DNA from: Phascolomyces articulosus
Taxonomy: Eukaryota > Mucoromycota > Mucoromycetes > Mucorales > Lichtheimiaceae
DNA: 64,000 nt
Assembly (NCBI GenBank): GCA_025677815.1
Contig: JAIXMP010000013.1
Coordinates: 124,001-188,000 of the forward strand
Reading direction: 5' to 3'
In this document: in pieces, positions 36,083 to 50,742 of the stretch
How the letters are laid out: each line of letters opens with the position of its first letter
Position numbering within the stretch: position 1 is the stretch's first letter
Notes under the pieces: generated by a model
Told to the model about the DNA's origin: nothing
Database searches by the model: none
What the model saw: the letters and a program-made list of their open reading frames with translations, nothing else
Program-made: the position numbers and the translations under genes

Positions 36083-39000
36083 TTAACTTGTAACTGCCAA
36101 TGATTGTTGATTCACGAGTTCACCATAAACACCATTTAACTTGAGAAGTTCCCAATGTGTACCTTGCTCAATCACTCGACCATCTTTCACAACACAAATA
36201 AGATCCGAATTCTATAGAGAGTGGGAACAAAAAAAAGTTATTAACATGAGGAAGGGGGTTTTTCCCGTTTCTTTCATTGATACCATAAATAAAAGATATA
36301 TATATAGCCGTTTGTGTAATTGAACCATACCTGAATTGTGGAAAGTCTATGAGCAATTGTAATTGTGGTACGGCCACCCTCAAGCAACACTTTATCAAGT
36401 GCTGCTTGAACAAGTTTTTCCGACTCTGAATCTAATGCTGAGGTAGCTTCATCCAGCAAAAGAACCTTGGGTTTACGAATCCATGCACGTGCAATGGCAA
36501 TGCGTTGTTTTTGACCACCAGAAAGTTGAGAACCTTTGTCACCAACACGAGTATCATAACCTTGTGGTAAACTTGCAACAAACTGGTGAATATTGGCGGC
36601 ACGACATGCTTCTTCGATTTGTTCCTGTGTTGCTTGAGCATTTTCGAGACCAAAACGAATGTTATCACCAATCGACAAGTCAAAAAGTACAGGTTCTTGA
36701 CCTAATAAAAAAAATTAAATAAATATTTTTTTTCAGTTCAATTTATCTCAAAGCAGTAAAAGTTGAATAAAAGTGTACTCAATTACAACTTACCAACCCA
36801 ACTAATATGCGAGCGCAAATTACTCAATGTATATGTGTTAACCGCGTGCTCATCGAGTCGGACAACCCCACCTTGAGGATCATACCATCGCAACAACATT
36901 CCAATTGTAGTAGATTTACCTAAATATTTTATAAATTAATATTCATTATAATAGTGCTTTCTAAAAAAAGTAACACCCCTAAATATTTACTTACCACAAC
37001 CACTGGGTCCTACAAGCGCGATAGACTGATTTGCCTTGCCTTTGAAACCAAATTCGCCTTGGAATACTGGATATTCAGCGCGTGCAGGATATGCAAATGT
37101 GATATTTTCGAAATCGATATCACCCTTGATCGAACTTGGTTCAATACCTTCAAGGTCAGGATCAATTCTGGGTTGACGTTCTAATACTTCGAATGTGGAG
37201 ATAGCAGAGAACTTGGCCTTGGCATATGTTGCTGTAAATACACTACCACGCCCAACGTTGGTTGCTGTAATCATAATAGCCATCATGGATGTAAACATAT
37301 TTTGGAATTCTACACGGTCGTCCATAATCAATCGGACACCAGCATAAAAAGCAATTGCATTGGTATACATATTAAGACCACGGAAAAGGGCATGGCCAAT
37401 GGAAGCTAAAAGTGCCTTGCGTGTTGCCAGTTTGTGTGGACGTTCCGTGGCCCGGAAATATTTGGCTTCAAAGTGAGATTGTTTGTTCAATGCAGCAATA
37501 GTACGAATTTCCTTGATGGCTTCACCAGCTACTTCACCGCTTTGCGCATTTGCTTTTTTGGTATTATCTTCAAAACCACGCTGGACTCTGGATTCTGAAC
37601 CGGCAGCAATTACAATAAGAGGAGTTACACACAGGATAATCAATGTCAATAACCAACTGTAAGCAAATGCAATACCAAGACCTATAATAATTAAAATAAA
37701 ATGATCAGTTGATCTCTCTTCATTTTCACTTCTTAATCACTATTATATATCTCGCTTTTTCAATTATTCAATAAAACTTTACCTGCACAAGCTGTAAAAA
37801 AGACTTGCAAGAAATCACCCCAGACTTTGGTTACTAGTTCATTGACATTCTTTGCGTCAATAGCAAGCTTTGTGGTCAATGCACCCATACTGTTTTCATC
37901 TTCATCGTAATAACCAACTTCTTGTCGCATGTATGCACGGAAAATAAGAGCCCGAAGTCGTTCAGTGAATCGTTCACCAGCCAATTCGAATGCAATAGTC
38001 TGAACCGAAAAGCCAATAAATGCAGCGATACCAATCATAACAAACAAGAATGCAAAAAGATTTGTGCCTTGAACTGGCCCTGAATCAATTTCATCTTTTT
38101 TTGTTGGGTCAGTAAGATAAACAATAACTTGTGAGAAAGAAAATGCAAAGCATGGGAATACTGCGCCAGCAAGTGCAGCACCACAACAACCCATGGCCAT
38201 TAAATGCCATTCTGGACGCATCATCCTGAGAACCTTGAAAACGGGTGCCTTTTGTTTTTTGACATTCTTTTGAGTCTGTTTTTGACGCTTGAGCTTCAGT
38301 TCATAGGCATCAATCGATGACGCCATACTAATACGACGATCATCCTTGGATACTTGAGCACGTAATTCATTATCTTGCTTTTCGTCCATATACAAATCAT
38401 CTGTATTTTGTTGAATTTCTTCTTTTTCTTGTTCCAACAGTTTTTCAGTGTCATGTTCAGTGGAGTCACCATCACCATTGATATCATCCTTCTTGGTAGC
38501 AATCTGTTGCTTTGCAACCAAACCTGCATAAACACCACCTCTTTCAATGAGTTGTTGGTGGTTGCCTTGCTCAATCAATTCACCTTGTTGCATAACAACA
38601 ATAAGATCAGCATTTCGAATTGTTGACAAACGATGGGCAATAACAATGGTAGTTCTATTTTCTGCTGCGGCATCTAGTGCATGTTGAACCAGTCGTTCGG
38701 ATTGAGTGTCAAGAGCAGAAGTTGCCTATAAAAAGAAAATTGTTTTTTTAAGTTTAGTACGTTATGCCTACAAATTTCCTTTTTCGTCATAAATTACAAC
38801 TTTACCTCGTCTAACAACAAAATGGTTGGATTCTTGAGGATAGCTCGTGCGATGGCCACACGCTGCTTTTGGCCACCTGATAACATACCACCATGCTCAC
38901 CAACAAGCGTATTGTAACCTTGAGGGAGTTGACTAATAAAGGTATGGCAATTGGCCTTTTTACAAGCCTCAATAATATCGTCTTGAGTAATTTTCTCTGG

Positions 39001-40536
39001 ATTTGTTACGCCCATCAATAAATTTTGTCTGATCGACATATTAAATAAGACAGGTTCTTGACCGACGACACCAATATGTTGACGTAACCAACGTACGTTA
39101 TACGATTTTAAATCTTGGCCATCCAATAAAACTTCACCAGAAATTGGATCATAAAAGCGTTGCAAGAGTTGAATAGCTGTTGATTTACCCGAACCAGATG
39201 CACCAACAAAAGCAACCGTCATGCCGGGGTGGATTTTAATTGATAAATCCTTGAGAATCATCAAATCAGGGCGGGTAGGATACTTGAATTTGACATTCTT
39301 GAACTCAATATCACCATGGACTGAATCTGGGGTCAAACCTTCATCAGAATCTGGGTCAATTTCCGGAACTCGGTCAATGGTTGAATAAATTTTATGTGCT
39401 GCGCCCATAGCTGTGCTTAGAGCTGCCAAGTTTGGAGGTGTTTGAAGAAGTGCCATAGAACCCATCATCATGCCCATAAACACAACAAGAACATTGGGAC
39501 CATCAAATTCGCCAGTCTTGACCAATCGAGATCCAAACCAAAAAGCAAGACCATAGGTCATGAACAGAATTGACATAAAGGAACCAAAGCCAACACCAAG
39601 GACAGCACCACGTTTAATGCCCATAAGACGAGCTTTGACAAGTTCCTTTTCAAAACGTTGAGCGAAACGTTCTTGTAATGAAAAGCTGTACACAGTGCGT
39701 AAACCAGCAAATACTTGTTCAGCGACAGAACCGGCATCAGCATATGAATTTTGAACCTTGAGAGTGTATTTTCTAATCATAATTCCCATGGTGATACCTG
39801 TGCCAAGCAGTAATGGCATAGTAGCCAACATCACTAATGCCATTTTCCAACCTTTAACAAACGCCACAATGTAACCGCTAAGGAACTGTGCACAACATAA
39901 TATCATCATCCCAAATTTTTCAGAAATGCCATCCTGAATAGCTTGGGTATCAGCCGCTAAACGTGTTGTCAGTGAACCTTCCTCTGCCTTGTCAAACCAA
40001 CTCATGTCTTGGCGTAGTACAGCGTGAAGATACAGCATTCGAATACGTCGGGTTTGGTTTTCGCCAGTCATGATCCAAAAACTATTGGCAAAATAAGATG
40101 CGACAAGAACAGCTGTGCCAAGATAAACGAGCGTCAAGATCAGTGGACGTGTTTCGTCTAAAAGTGTACTAGGGTTCATCAATGCACCAGCCAAATTACG
40201 CAAAAAGTCGCCAAAAATGATAATCGATACAGGTAAAATAGCACCTGAAAATGCAGATCCAATCAATGCAAAACAAATCATGAATCGATCGCGAGTCGTG
40301 CTAAATCGAAAAAGTTGAATTACGGATACGGATGGTTTCTTTTCTTGTTTTTTCTTTTTCTTCTTGTCCTTTTTATCCTTGTCATTTTCGTTTGTTGAAA
40401 GTGTTGTCAATTTACTGATCTGTCGTTGTAATTTTTCGATTTCCAATTCCTGTAAATCTTTTTCTGATGCTGTGTCCATTTTTTTATCCAAACTGCTTAG
40501 AGAAGCCAGCTCGGATTTGGCTTCTTTGGCTTCCAT
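36083..40536 (-). CDS. Full-length ABCB-type (P-glycoprotein/MDR) ABC transporter
   Basis: Six exons close to 1328 aa: 40536-38806, 38725-37783, 37681-36995, 36919-36794, 36701-36331, 36211-36083. Order TMD1-NBD1-TMD2-NBD2. A charged cytosolic N-terminus ([15 protein letters not shown], about residues 53-67) precedes TMD1. NBD1: Walker [10 protein letters not shown] (about residue 445), Q-loop GQEPVLF, signature LSGGQKQR, Walker B ILLLDE, H-loop IAHRLS. The linker is acidic and Asn/Gln-rich. NBD2: Walker A GPSGCGKST (split by an intron), [26 protein letters not shown]. Both ATP sites look canonical. Family members export lipophilic drugs, peptides or a-factor-like pheromones at the plasma membrane; the substrate here is unknown. 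The ATG at 40536 is the first in frame. Confidence 0.93.
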
Positions 40537-40837
40537 TCCAATAATAAGGTAAAAATTGAAAGAATAAGCCGGCTCTTTTTTTGTTCACTTCAAAACAGAA
40601 ATAAAATAAAAGTGAAGGAGAAGATGAAAAAAGATAAAATGAGGCGGATCACAGATTTTCTCAACCTCTGATCTTTAAATGGTCATCTTGGGAACTCGGC
40701 GCTCATCCCGCTTAGGAAAAGCCTTCCACTTTACATCACGTTGCTTCTGGAACCTCTCAACTGTTCATGTTGTTTCCACACGTAATAAATGTTCACGTAA
40801 TTACGCATTAACACATCATTCTCACTATCTTTTTCTC

Positions 40838-40870
<33 letters not shown>

Positions 40871-42542
40871 CATTACCTACTCCTTTAGGTCTTGTTATTC
40901 AACAGCCAATGTAAAAATCTTAAGAAACGATGACTGAATATAAATTCATATCTATTTTGTGTTACAGTTCCAATCAATGGTGGATCAAATGTATATATTG
41001 GCTATGAAGATTTAAAGAAGCATGTTGTAGAAAAGCTTCTTTGACCGATCTTTGCTAGGGTTCATTTTGGAAATTGTAGAAGGTGATGCGATCCCACGGA
41101 TAAATAGACGGCAATCACTGTTCTCTTCGGTACAAAACACATTCTAATGGATAACCAAAAACAGATAAAATAACTTTTCTGGGTATGGCTCCCTTTTGTC
41201 TCCGCCAGAACGGGTCATGGTAAACGATTTTTCCGTTGAATAGACCAGATGTAAACATTTTCTCATAAAAGAAGGATTTTACGAAATGCTTATGATCCAT
41301 CGTCATCATCATAATAAAAAAACAAACCAAGAAGAGTATAAAATATGATTCAAAAGTATGAAAAGTTGAATAGAATGCAAACATCAAAAGAATAAAATTT
41401 ACCCTGGTTTGTTATAAGGGCTATTTTTTACCCTTTCCTTCTATGCTTACTACAAATTGTTTCTCTTGTCAATACCTTTATATTTACACTATTTTTTTCA
41501 CATCACACAATAAAGGCCCGTCCTCGGTAAATACTGCTTATTATTATTATTGTTGTTGTTATGATATCTCATACGACTATTTTGTTCCAGTTTTTTTCAT
41601 TTCCTTTTTTTTTTAGTTTGGCATGGATCTTCTCACCTCTTCTTCGGCGACCTGCCCGCTCATCCCGAATATTATTGGCGAAACAACCTCCATCACTGCG
41701 GTATTTAACGGAACACAAGCTTTTTTCTGGATGTCAAAATACATGTTTCCGTATCGTGTACTACGATGGGTTATATTAGGAAGGTACACGTTGTTCTAGC
41801 TTGATGTGGAGTTGATTGGTGACTTACTACGCATCATTACCAAAATCTATTATTTATTTGTATAATAGAAAAAGATGCAAATTTGAAAAAAGTAAAATTA
41901 TGTATATATTCCATATTATTCATTGACCAATATCAAATGATAAAAAGGTGTAAAAAGGGTACTGTGCAAACGGGGGAAAGTTTATTTACCCGACAAGCAA
42001 CTTATAAGGAAAATATAAAATTTCAAACCACATACATATTTTTCAAGTATCTTGAGCTTCTGCACCATCATTACAGAAGATATTATTGTTAAACCTGATT
42101 GATCTGTATTTCTAGTTGTGAAATTAAGCATAGAACCGCAGCATCAAGCTTATGCAAACAAATAATTAAAAAAGACGCGTGACAGGTCATTTTTACATGA
42201 AATCCCATTTGATGTATCAATATGCCATCTGATTCATATGTATGATGTTCACTATGCATAAATTCTATAAAAATTATTTTACTGAAATCATACCTGAGTT
42301 ATCTCATCATTAATCTACACAATCAACCAAATCTTGGATACGCAGATGAATGTTCCTGGATAAGCATAAAATTTAATGCTTTCGATCTTCCTCTGACGTG
42401 ATGGTACCAAATGAGAGACGCAAAATCAGATCAAAGATTTTTTTTACGATTCTTCTTCTCGGTATGAATACGGTTTCATGATTAAATATTAAATGGTGAT
42501 TATTACAAGTATATATATATATTAATCCCAAAATCAAAAATT
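40537..42542. other. 2-kb intergenic region upstream of the ABCB gene
   Basis: Includes the ABCB promoter and a T run followed by an A run at 40840-40870. Open frames on both strands (41115-41387, 41561-41779) are short, without recognisable motifs, and I do not call them. Confidence 0.45.
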
Positions 42543-42656
42543 AGCCATCTGTCGTCTTTATAGCAAAATCATCAAAATCCATTCCTTCCGGTGGTCGAAA
42601 ATTTTTACTTCGTTTTGATGCACTGTTCAATTTGGGATTAAAATTCTTGAATGGCA
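42543..42656 (-). pseudogene. Isolated exon-like coding fragment
   Basis: The minus strand reads PFKNFNPKLNSASKRSKNF, then RPPEGMDFDDFAIKTTDG and a TAA at 42543. The composition is protein-like and unlike the surrounding A+T DNA. Upstream there are splice-like signals (ATTTAG near 42768 and GTAAGC just after it), but I could not join it to a longer gene. Either the last exon of an unrecognised small gene or a relic. Family not recognised. Confidence 0.3.
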
Positions 42657-43007
42657 GTATAATTTATTTATTATGGAATGAAAGAAAATGGGGTCTCCAA
42701 GGACCAATGGGAGTTCAGTTGCAATTATCGGCATTGCTTACCTAAATATCAACCACAATCATATATATTGTACGTAAATTTAATGGGCAGATCATCCAAT
42801 ACTAACTGTATTAAACCATAACCCATTCATTTTACACAAATATTAGACCGCCACTGTAAACTGTTGCTATTTCTAAATGTGATAAAGTGGATTCTTAAGT
42901 TATAAGTACTATGTCTATCATGTCGATCATCCATTATTATTATTATTTTTTTTACATTACAAAATAAGATTATATATACACAGTTTAACATAATAAGATA
43001 TATATTA

Positions 43008-44435
<1,428 letters not shown>

Positions 44436-44574
44436 AGTTATTAAATTGATCGATCAAGATTCTAGTAATAAAGGAGGGTAAAAAAAAGCTACAGAGTGGC
44501 TTGATTTAAAGAACACGTTGTATAAACCTCCGCTCTTCCCATTTCGACTCTTTGCGACAGCCTGAATTATTCTT

Positions 44575-45531
44575 ATGCATAACTCTGGTACCAAGGTTAA
44601 AATACAGAGTACAGACGATTTTTATAATGCATTAGGCAACATAAAAGAAGCGAGTGATCAACTCGCCAAAGATTCTTTTAAAAACGAGAATAGCGATGTT
44701 GAACATCTCGTACGCGAACGAATGGATAGTGTAAACTTTTTTTTTTTTTTTTTGCTTTTGGAACAATAACAAGCTGGACCTAATGAAGTCCTAATTAAGT
44801 ACATTGATAACATGCCAATATTAATATATATTATTAGTTTATTAGAGAAATAGCGGTAATTGCAAGCTCTCATGTACATGTACCTAATGGCGAATCCATT
44901 GATTTAAAGGAGTTTGATGTTGGTAATATAGAAAAACAATACCTTTAGACCATTCCCTCTCATAAAATAGGAACCAAAATTATTTGAACTAACAAATTAT
45001 AATTTGAAATATATATTAGAACCATTTGATACACGACTGGCAGATGAAGCACTTGAATTGGAACGTCAAACTCGGGTCGCACTTGAAAATGTAATTGAAC
45101 AACGAAAAGGCACATTAGCACAATTAGAACCTCTTGCAAAAGAAATTATTTCAAATCAAGCATCTGTGGGTCGAACAGGATATGAGGACAATAATAAAGA
45201 TGATACAAATAATAATGATGATCAACAACAAAGTATGTAGCATTTGTATAAATATATGCAAGATTATGATGGACGAAAGAGATATTGACATGATTTAATA
45301 TCAATAGAACAAGATCAGCCAGTGGACTTTACTACCATGCTAAAAGAATACCAAGATACAATGAGAATATTTCCCCAACTTGAAAAGGTACAAACTACTT
45401 TCGCTTTTTTCAACTTTATAGCATACAACTAAATGAATAATTATATATATATATACATTTAGACACTAGTTGAAGCTACCATGGATGTTAAACAATCGAA
45501 TAGTATTTGCAAGAATGGAAAGTTATTATAA
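44575..45531 (+). CDS. Mis14/Nsl1-like kinetochore protein
   Basis: Six exons close to 220 aa: 44575-44728, 44774-44798 (25 nt), 44846-44918, 44971-45232, 45308-45387, 45463-45531. Coiled-coil-rich; the diagnostic stretch is YILEPFDTRLADEALELERQTRVALENVIEQRK, matching the EPFD...L...LE..T pattern of Mis14/Nsl1, a subunit of the Mis12 (MIND) complex that links the inner kinetochore to Ndc80. In Nsl1 an RR-P motif usually follows; here it is less clear (EQRKGTLAQLEP). An Asn/Asp-rich linker precedes a short C-terminal helix. Exon 2 and exon 3 use weak donors (GTGTAA, GTTGGT), so the 5' half is less certain than the rest. Shares a short divergent promoter with TRM61. Confidence 0.65.
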
Positions 45532-45740
45532 TAATAAAAAGAAACATGTTACATAATGTTAAAGTTGCTATGGACGATATAAAAAAAATTGATGAGTATT
45601 GTGTTACATATCAATTTGCTTGTCATACCAACGCGGATTTTAACAAATACACACTAGTATTCTTTTTGAGTTGAGACACCTTTCGTTTTATTTTTCTCTT
45701 CTTTTTTTACTTTTGTTTTTACTTTTACGAATCGTTAATC

Positions 45741-48700
45741 ATGACATCAGCAACCAACAATGACCCTCAACAGGATACACCGCCTGTGATGAATGAACGT
45801 AAAACAGGCTGGAGAGCTATTCAAATCAAAGCTCCTGGAAGTAGTAATAACAATACAACAAATAATAATAGTAAAAACGAGAAAAAATCAGAAACTCAAA
45901 AAGATGAACAAAAAGAAGGATCTTCTGATAATCAACAAAAGCAACAAGGAGAACAAAAGCAAGATGGAGAACAACAAAAGGATGATGGTGAGGGTGATAA
46001 AGATCCAGACGAAAAAGAAGAACCGAGTAATAATGAACTTTCAATGGTGCTAAGCGCACTTCGAGGTACTGTTGCATCTCAAAAGAAATCAACACCACGT
46101 GAAAATCCGTTAGAATTGACCACAGCAGAGTTACAACAACAATATGCTCAACGCCACGTTGGAGAAGAACCCTCATCGCCTCGACCTACTGGCACCACAA
46201 GTACTACGACGAGAAATGCACGTGTGGATAAAATCATTGCTGCTGCTGAAGCAGCAAGAGATGAAGCTGAAAATAAAGGATATCATATGCTTGACAAAAT
46301 TGATACAGATACTGCCAACGCCTTCGTAGATGATGATGACAACGATGATGATGATGAGGATCAAGAAAAAAAGAAAAATGAACAAGGAATCAATGGAAAA
46401 AGTGAACCAACCACACCCGTTCCAGCACAGTTTAGTCCTCAACAAGAATTAACCAAAATGGAGAAACGTCGTATAGAATTACCTGCAGATAAAAATATGG
46501 CTGATTATGTTACACCACCTACCCCAGGCACACCACCTCCATCTGATCCAGCTTATAGCGAACAACTTAAACAGGTCACTCCAAAGACTCCTTCTTCTCC
46601 TTCTACACCTAGCGAAGAAAGTGAACGTGCCGTCAAAGCAAATACATTGAGTCCAAGAGAACAAGAGAAATATGGTAAAAATAATACTACAAACGTGTGA
46701 GAAGTGCGAGTGTGGGGATGGAGGGAAAAAATAGTGAAAAACTAATTAACTAGTTTCTGGGCGGAGATAGATACACCTATGCTACAAGGCATGGAAGCAT
46801 TCTTCAATAATCGATTTGAAGAAGCTGAAATTGCTTTCCAATCCAAAGCAGATGAGTAAGTTTTTTTATCATCCTTTTTATTATGATTATCGCTGAAGGA
46901 AAAGGTGGTAATATTTACTGGTAAATTACTATTATTTCAGAGATCCACTTTATTCTTTGGGTTTAGGAGCCATGTCCTTCATTAAAGCCCTTTCAGTAAG
47001 TTTATTATTTCTCTCTCTCAGTTTTAGAATGGATATATCTCCAAAATAACTAAATTTACAATAATGTATTTTAGACAGCAGATCCAGAAAATGCAGAAAA
47101 GGCCATTGCTCAATTAACAGCAACATATGAATTCGCCAATGATCAAATCATGGCTGCATCAGCAAAAAAACCTTTGAAGGATACTGTTTCACATTATATT
47201 ACCAATTTGATGGGTAACAACACGACTGGACTGCCTACCAATACACCACCTTTACCATCCGAATATATGAGAGGAAGACCCATGTTTATTACCAATGGTG
47301 CTCTTCGTGCTCATGTTATCAAGGCCGAATGTTGTCTTTTGATGGCTATGTTATATTTAACTCAAGAAACTGTGGTTGGATACCTTAAATCTGGCTTGAA
47401 TTTAAGACGAGGTATATATTTATAATAAATGGATGGATAAAGTACTGGATAGAATTCATTGCCTAATCATAATGGATAAAACAAAATACTAGCTTATAAC
47501 AGCTATAGTTTGGTATGGCAAGAATACAAAAAGATGGGCCAAGAGTTTAATCGTTATTTGGATAAGGATACAATCTCAGCAATACAATTTGGGTAAAAAC
47601 AACAAATAATAGATATGATGAAATGATGCAGATTGAGTTGGATGATGATGACGATTGTTATTGCTTTTAAGGATTGAATTTTCTAATTTGTTTATATCAC
47701 AACTATACTTAGTATCGGGTCTGTGCACATCTTACTATCCTCCCTACCCGCCAAAATCTTAAAGATTGTCTCTGCATTTGGATGGAAAGCTGATAAACAT
47801 TTGGGATTTGCATTACTCAAGCTTTGTATGGATGGTCAACGTATTCGATCACCTTTGGCTTCTATGATGTAAGAAAAAGGGGGGATATGTTATATTGAAG
47901 GATATTTTTTTTCCGATTGGATGTATGACGGTGATATCAGTGTGACGACTCATCGACAAATTCATCCATATAAATGTATAGGTTACTCGCTTACTATGTG
48001 ACATTAATGTCATATTGTCCACAAGTACTTACCAGGGAACTTCTTGAACCCTCCATTGAAATCTTACTCAATGCACAACAATTATTTCCCAACTCTGCTC
48101 TGTTTTTGTATTATGCTGGAAGAATTTCCCGATTATCACGTAACATTCCATTATCAACACAATCCTTCATGTACACCTATCAAGTCAGTCAAGGTGCTGC
48201 ATGGGCAGAAAATGGCATGAGCTACTTAGCAACACATGAAATGGCATTCAACTGTGTGGTCGAGCTGGATTGGGCCAGCGCAGCTTTACGTACCATGGAA
48301 CTTCAAGACAAGCATGGCTCTCCTGCATTCAACAAGTACTTTTATGGTACATGTATGGAAATGTTGGGTAATCGTAGCGAGGCTATTTTATCCTTTGCTG
48401 AAGCTACCACTTTATTCATCAGTCAACCAAAGAAAAAACGAACACAAATTGAGCAATTTGTTGAACATCGGGTTGCCTTTTTTGAAAAGAGTGGATATCA
48501 AGATATGGATTTCGTCTTGCCTGGATATGAAGTGTGTTATCTTTGGAACATGTTTTCTTGTATGCAACCAGCACGTTTGGAATCTTGTTTGGAACAAGTG
48601 GAAAAGACACTCGCTATCATTTATAAACGTGAAAAGAAAGAGTATGAAGTACGTACTTTAGAATTGATGCCTACGTTAGCACCACCCGATTATTATGATC

Positions 48701-49336
48701 AACGCGCTATTTTGTTGTTGGTTAAGGCTCATATTTTGAATTGTCTTGGTCAAAGTCCTGATGCTATTGCTCATTTGAATTGGATTGTGGATCATAAGGA
48801 TCGTATTACTTATTCCAAATGGGTTTTACCTTATGCTTATTGGTAAGGAGAACAAAAGATATGAATTTCCGGGAGGGGGGAGAGTTGGATGATCCTTTCT
48901 TTTTTTTTAAAAATTGAACTATAAGAAATGAACCTAAAAAAGTCTAATCGATCCACTTTATATATATAATAGGGAGTCAGGTGTTGTTTCATGGTACATG
49001 GGAGAATTGAAACGGGCACGGGCCTTGTGGACATCTGCATTGACACATTCTGGTTATGACTTTGAATACAGACTTGCTATCGTAAGTATATAGAAATGTC
49101 AACTATACTTTTTTTGTTTCAGATCATGATGGCATCATCATCACTCACTTTTAACCTTTCATTTAATCTTATTTTAGCAACTGAATTTGGCGATCAATCA
49201 TGCAATCGAAATGGGTGTCCCTGACTTACCCTCTCCTAAAGTGTCAAGTAGCCAAACTACCAATAATGGTCGAAAACGTTTACCAGTAACAAACCCTAAT
49301 CCCATTCATGCTGCTGCGACAGCTGCTCAAGGTTAA
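45741..49336 (+). CDS. Iml2/TTC39-family TPR-like protein
   Basis: Nine exons close to 931 aa: 45741-46674, 46771-46855, 46941-46995, 47075-47411, 47493-47592, 47713-47868, 47982-48842, 48973-49081, 49178-49336. The first 310 residues are low-complexity and charged (Gln/Lys/Asp-rich, then Thr/Pro-rich PPTPGTPPPSDP), probably disordered. The conserved domain starts DTPMLQGMEAFFNNRFEEAE (first TPR-like unit) and continues SLGLGAMSFIKALS, RAHVIKAECCLLMAML, GIGSVHILLSSLPAKILKIVSAFGWK, then helical repeats to YWESGVVSWYMGELKRA. Yeast Iml2 acts in lipid-droplet and inclusion clearance and is found at mitochondria; TTC39 proteins in animals affect lipid metabolism. The long N-terminal extension is the unusual part. 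Confidence 0.85.
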
Positions 49337-49680
49337 TTTAAAAATATATATAACAATACCCTTTCTATTTATATTTATATTTATATTATTATCACTATTC
49401 TCTTCTTCTCCGTTAAAAGATATTCATTCCACCATTTTTTAAAAAAAGATATTCAGAAACAAGATAATTCGTTGTATTATATATGTGCAGAAAAAAAGAA
49501 ATAAAAGAAAGACTTCATAAAAAAATGTGTGTGTGTGTGTGTGTATGGGAAAAGAAGCAAAAGGGAAAAAGACATATTCACAAGTGTGGGAAAGAGAGAA
49601 GGGTGGAGAAAATGATACAAATGGTTCTGTTAATAAAATAAGAATACTACTGCTATCAAGTAAATTATAATAAGAGTTGG
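49337..49680. other. Convergent 3' region with (TG)n repeat
   Basis: About 340 bases between two converging stop codons. It contains a (TG)n run at 49526-49544 and probably both polyadenylation regions. Confidence 0.6.
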
Positions 49681-50742
49681 TTAAGGTGATGGATGACAAT
49701 AATTTCGCGCAGCAATATTGACTACATTATCATATTCTTGACGATAGGTCCAACCTTTATCACAATCGGCCATTTGAGCACATACATCACCAAGCGACTG
49801 GATTAACCAAGTAACCTGGTGATGTGGAGAAGCACTTTGTAATATTTCTTTTGGAGGATCCAAGATACTAAGTAACAAAGACCATTGATTAGGTAGTAAA
49901 TATTCTGCTGCTGCATGTTGATGAATGGTAGTCGGTTTCTTGAAATTCTTGAGTACACCACTCATTTCCAAGATCACAATACGACCTAAATGAGCTTCAC
50001 CAAAAAGATATTTACGAATTTCTGGTACTGCAGCCAATCCTTCACGAGCAATGACCAATAATCCCATGAGCGCCGCCAGTGAATGACCGCGTGGGGAAGC
50101 ATGCAGCGTGTTTGTACACCATCGAACCACACAATGTATTTCTTCTGCCAAATCAGCTTCATTTGCAAATTGTTCTGAAGGTCGTAGATGATCCAAACTG
50201 TGGATAATAATATGAGCACGTTCTCGAATGGCCAAGATTTCACGACGATGATAAAAGTCATTTTTATCTTGTTCGGTCACCTGTTCTTCATGAAAAAGGT
50301 GTGTCTTGTGTTGTTGTTTACGAGATTTTAAATGATGGACACTGGGTTGATATTCTTCAATCATTTCCAAGACAACACGAGGACATTTCATTGCGGTGGT
50401 AGTAATGATTTGACAAAGGGCCATTTTTGATAATCCACCAAGCCAAGTTTGTAATGACCAAGTATCATACGATAACATATTGATTCCAGCATCTTGAACA
50501 AACTTTTCGTCAAAAACACCTGCTGTATCAGCATTCACAAATAATGTTGAATCTGACATGAAGCTCACGTTGGTCTTGGTACTTGTTGAGCTATAGGAAT
50601 CATGAGTGAAAGTGGATGGTGATAAAGAGGATGATGATGATGAAGAAGTTGTTGTTGTTCTTGTTGCAGTAGAATAAGCAATTCGATCGAGACCAATTAT
50701 TGATAAGAAGTAAGCAAATAATCGTTTAGGGGTTGTAGACAT
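49681..50742 (-). CDS. Putative Cut8/Sts1-like proteasome nuclear tether
   Basis: Intronless frame of 353 codons, unusual among its intron-rich neighbours. The first ~70 residues are Ser/Thr-rich. From about residue 100 it is helical: LGGLSKMALCQIITTTAMKC followed by PRVVLEMIEEYQPSV resembles the Cut8/Sts1 pattern (a helix pair, then P..V..I....PSP), then FYHRREILAIRERAHIIIHSL, a hinge, VVRWCTNTLHASP and a long helical C-terminus. Cut8/Sts1 proteins anchor 26S proteasomes in the nucleus. Similarity was judged by eye and is modest; the protein could belong to another all-helical family. Its short unstable-looking N-terminus would suit Cut8, which is itself degraded. Confidence 0.5.
   Translation of the reverse strand: MSTTPKRLFAYFLSIIGLDRIAYSTATRTTTTSSSSSSSLSPSTFTHDSYSSTSTKTNVSFMSDSTLFVNADTAGVFDEKFVQDAGINMLSYDTWSLQTWLGGLSKMALCQIITTTAMKCPRVVLEMIEEYQPSVHHLKSRKQQHKTHLFHEEQVTEQDKNDFYHRREILAIRERAHIIIHSLDHLRPSEQFANEADLAEEIHCVVRWCTNTLHASPRGHSLAALMGLLVIAREGLAAVPEIRKYLFGEAHLGRIVILEMSGVLKNFKKPTTIHQHAAAEYLLPNQWSLLLSILDPPKEILQSASPHHQVTWLIQSLGDVCAQMADCDKGWTYRQEYDNVVNIAARNYCHPSP

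Noticed and set aside
41115..41387. 90-codon minus-strand frame upstream of the ABCB gene
   Set aside because: Starts with a Phe/Met-rich run and lacks any motif; no neighbouring exon extends it.
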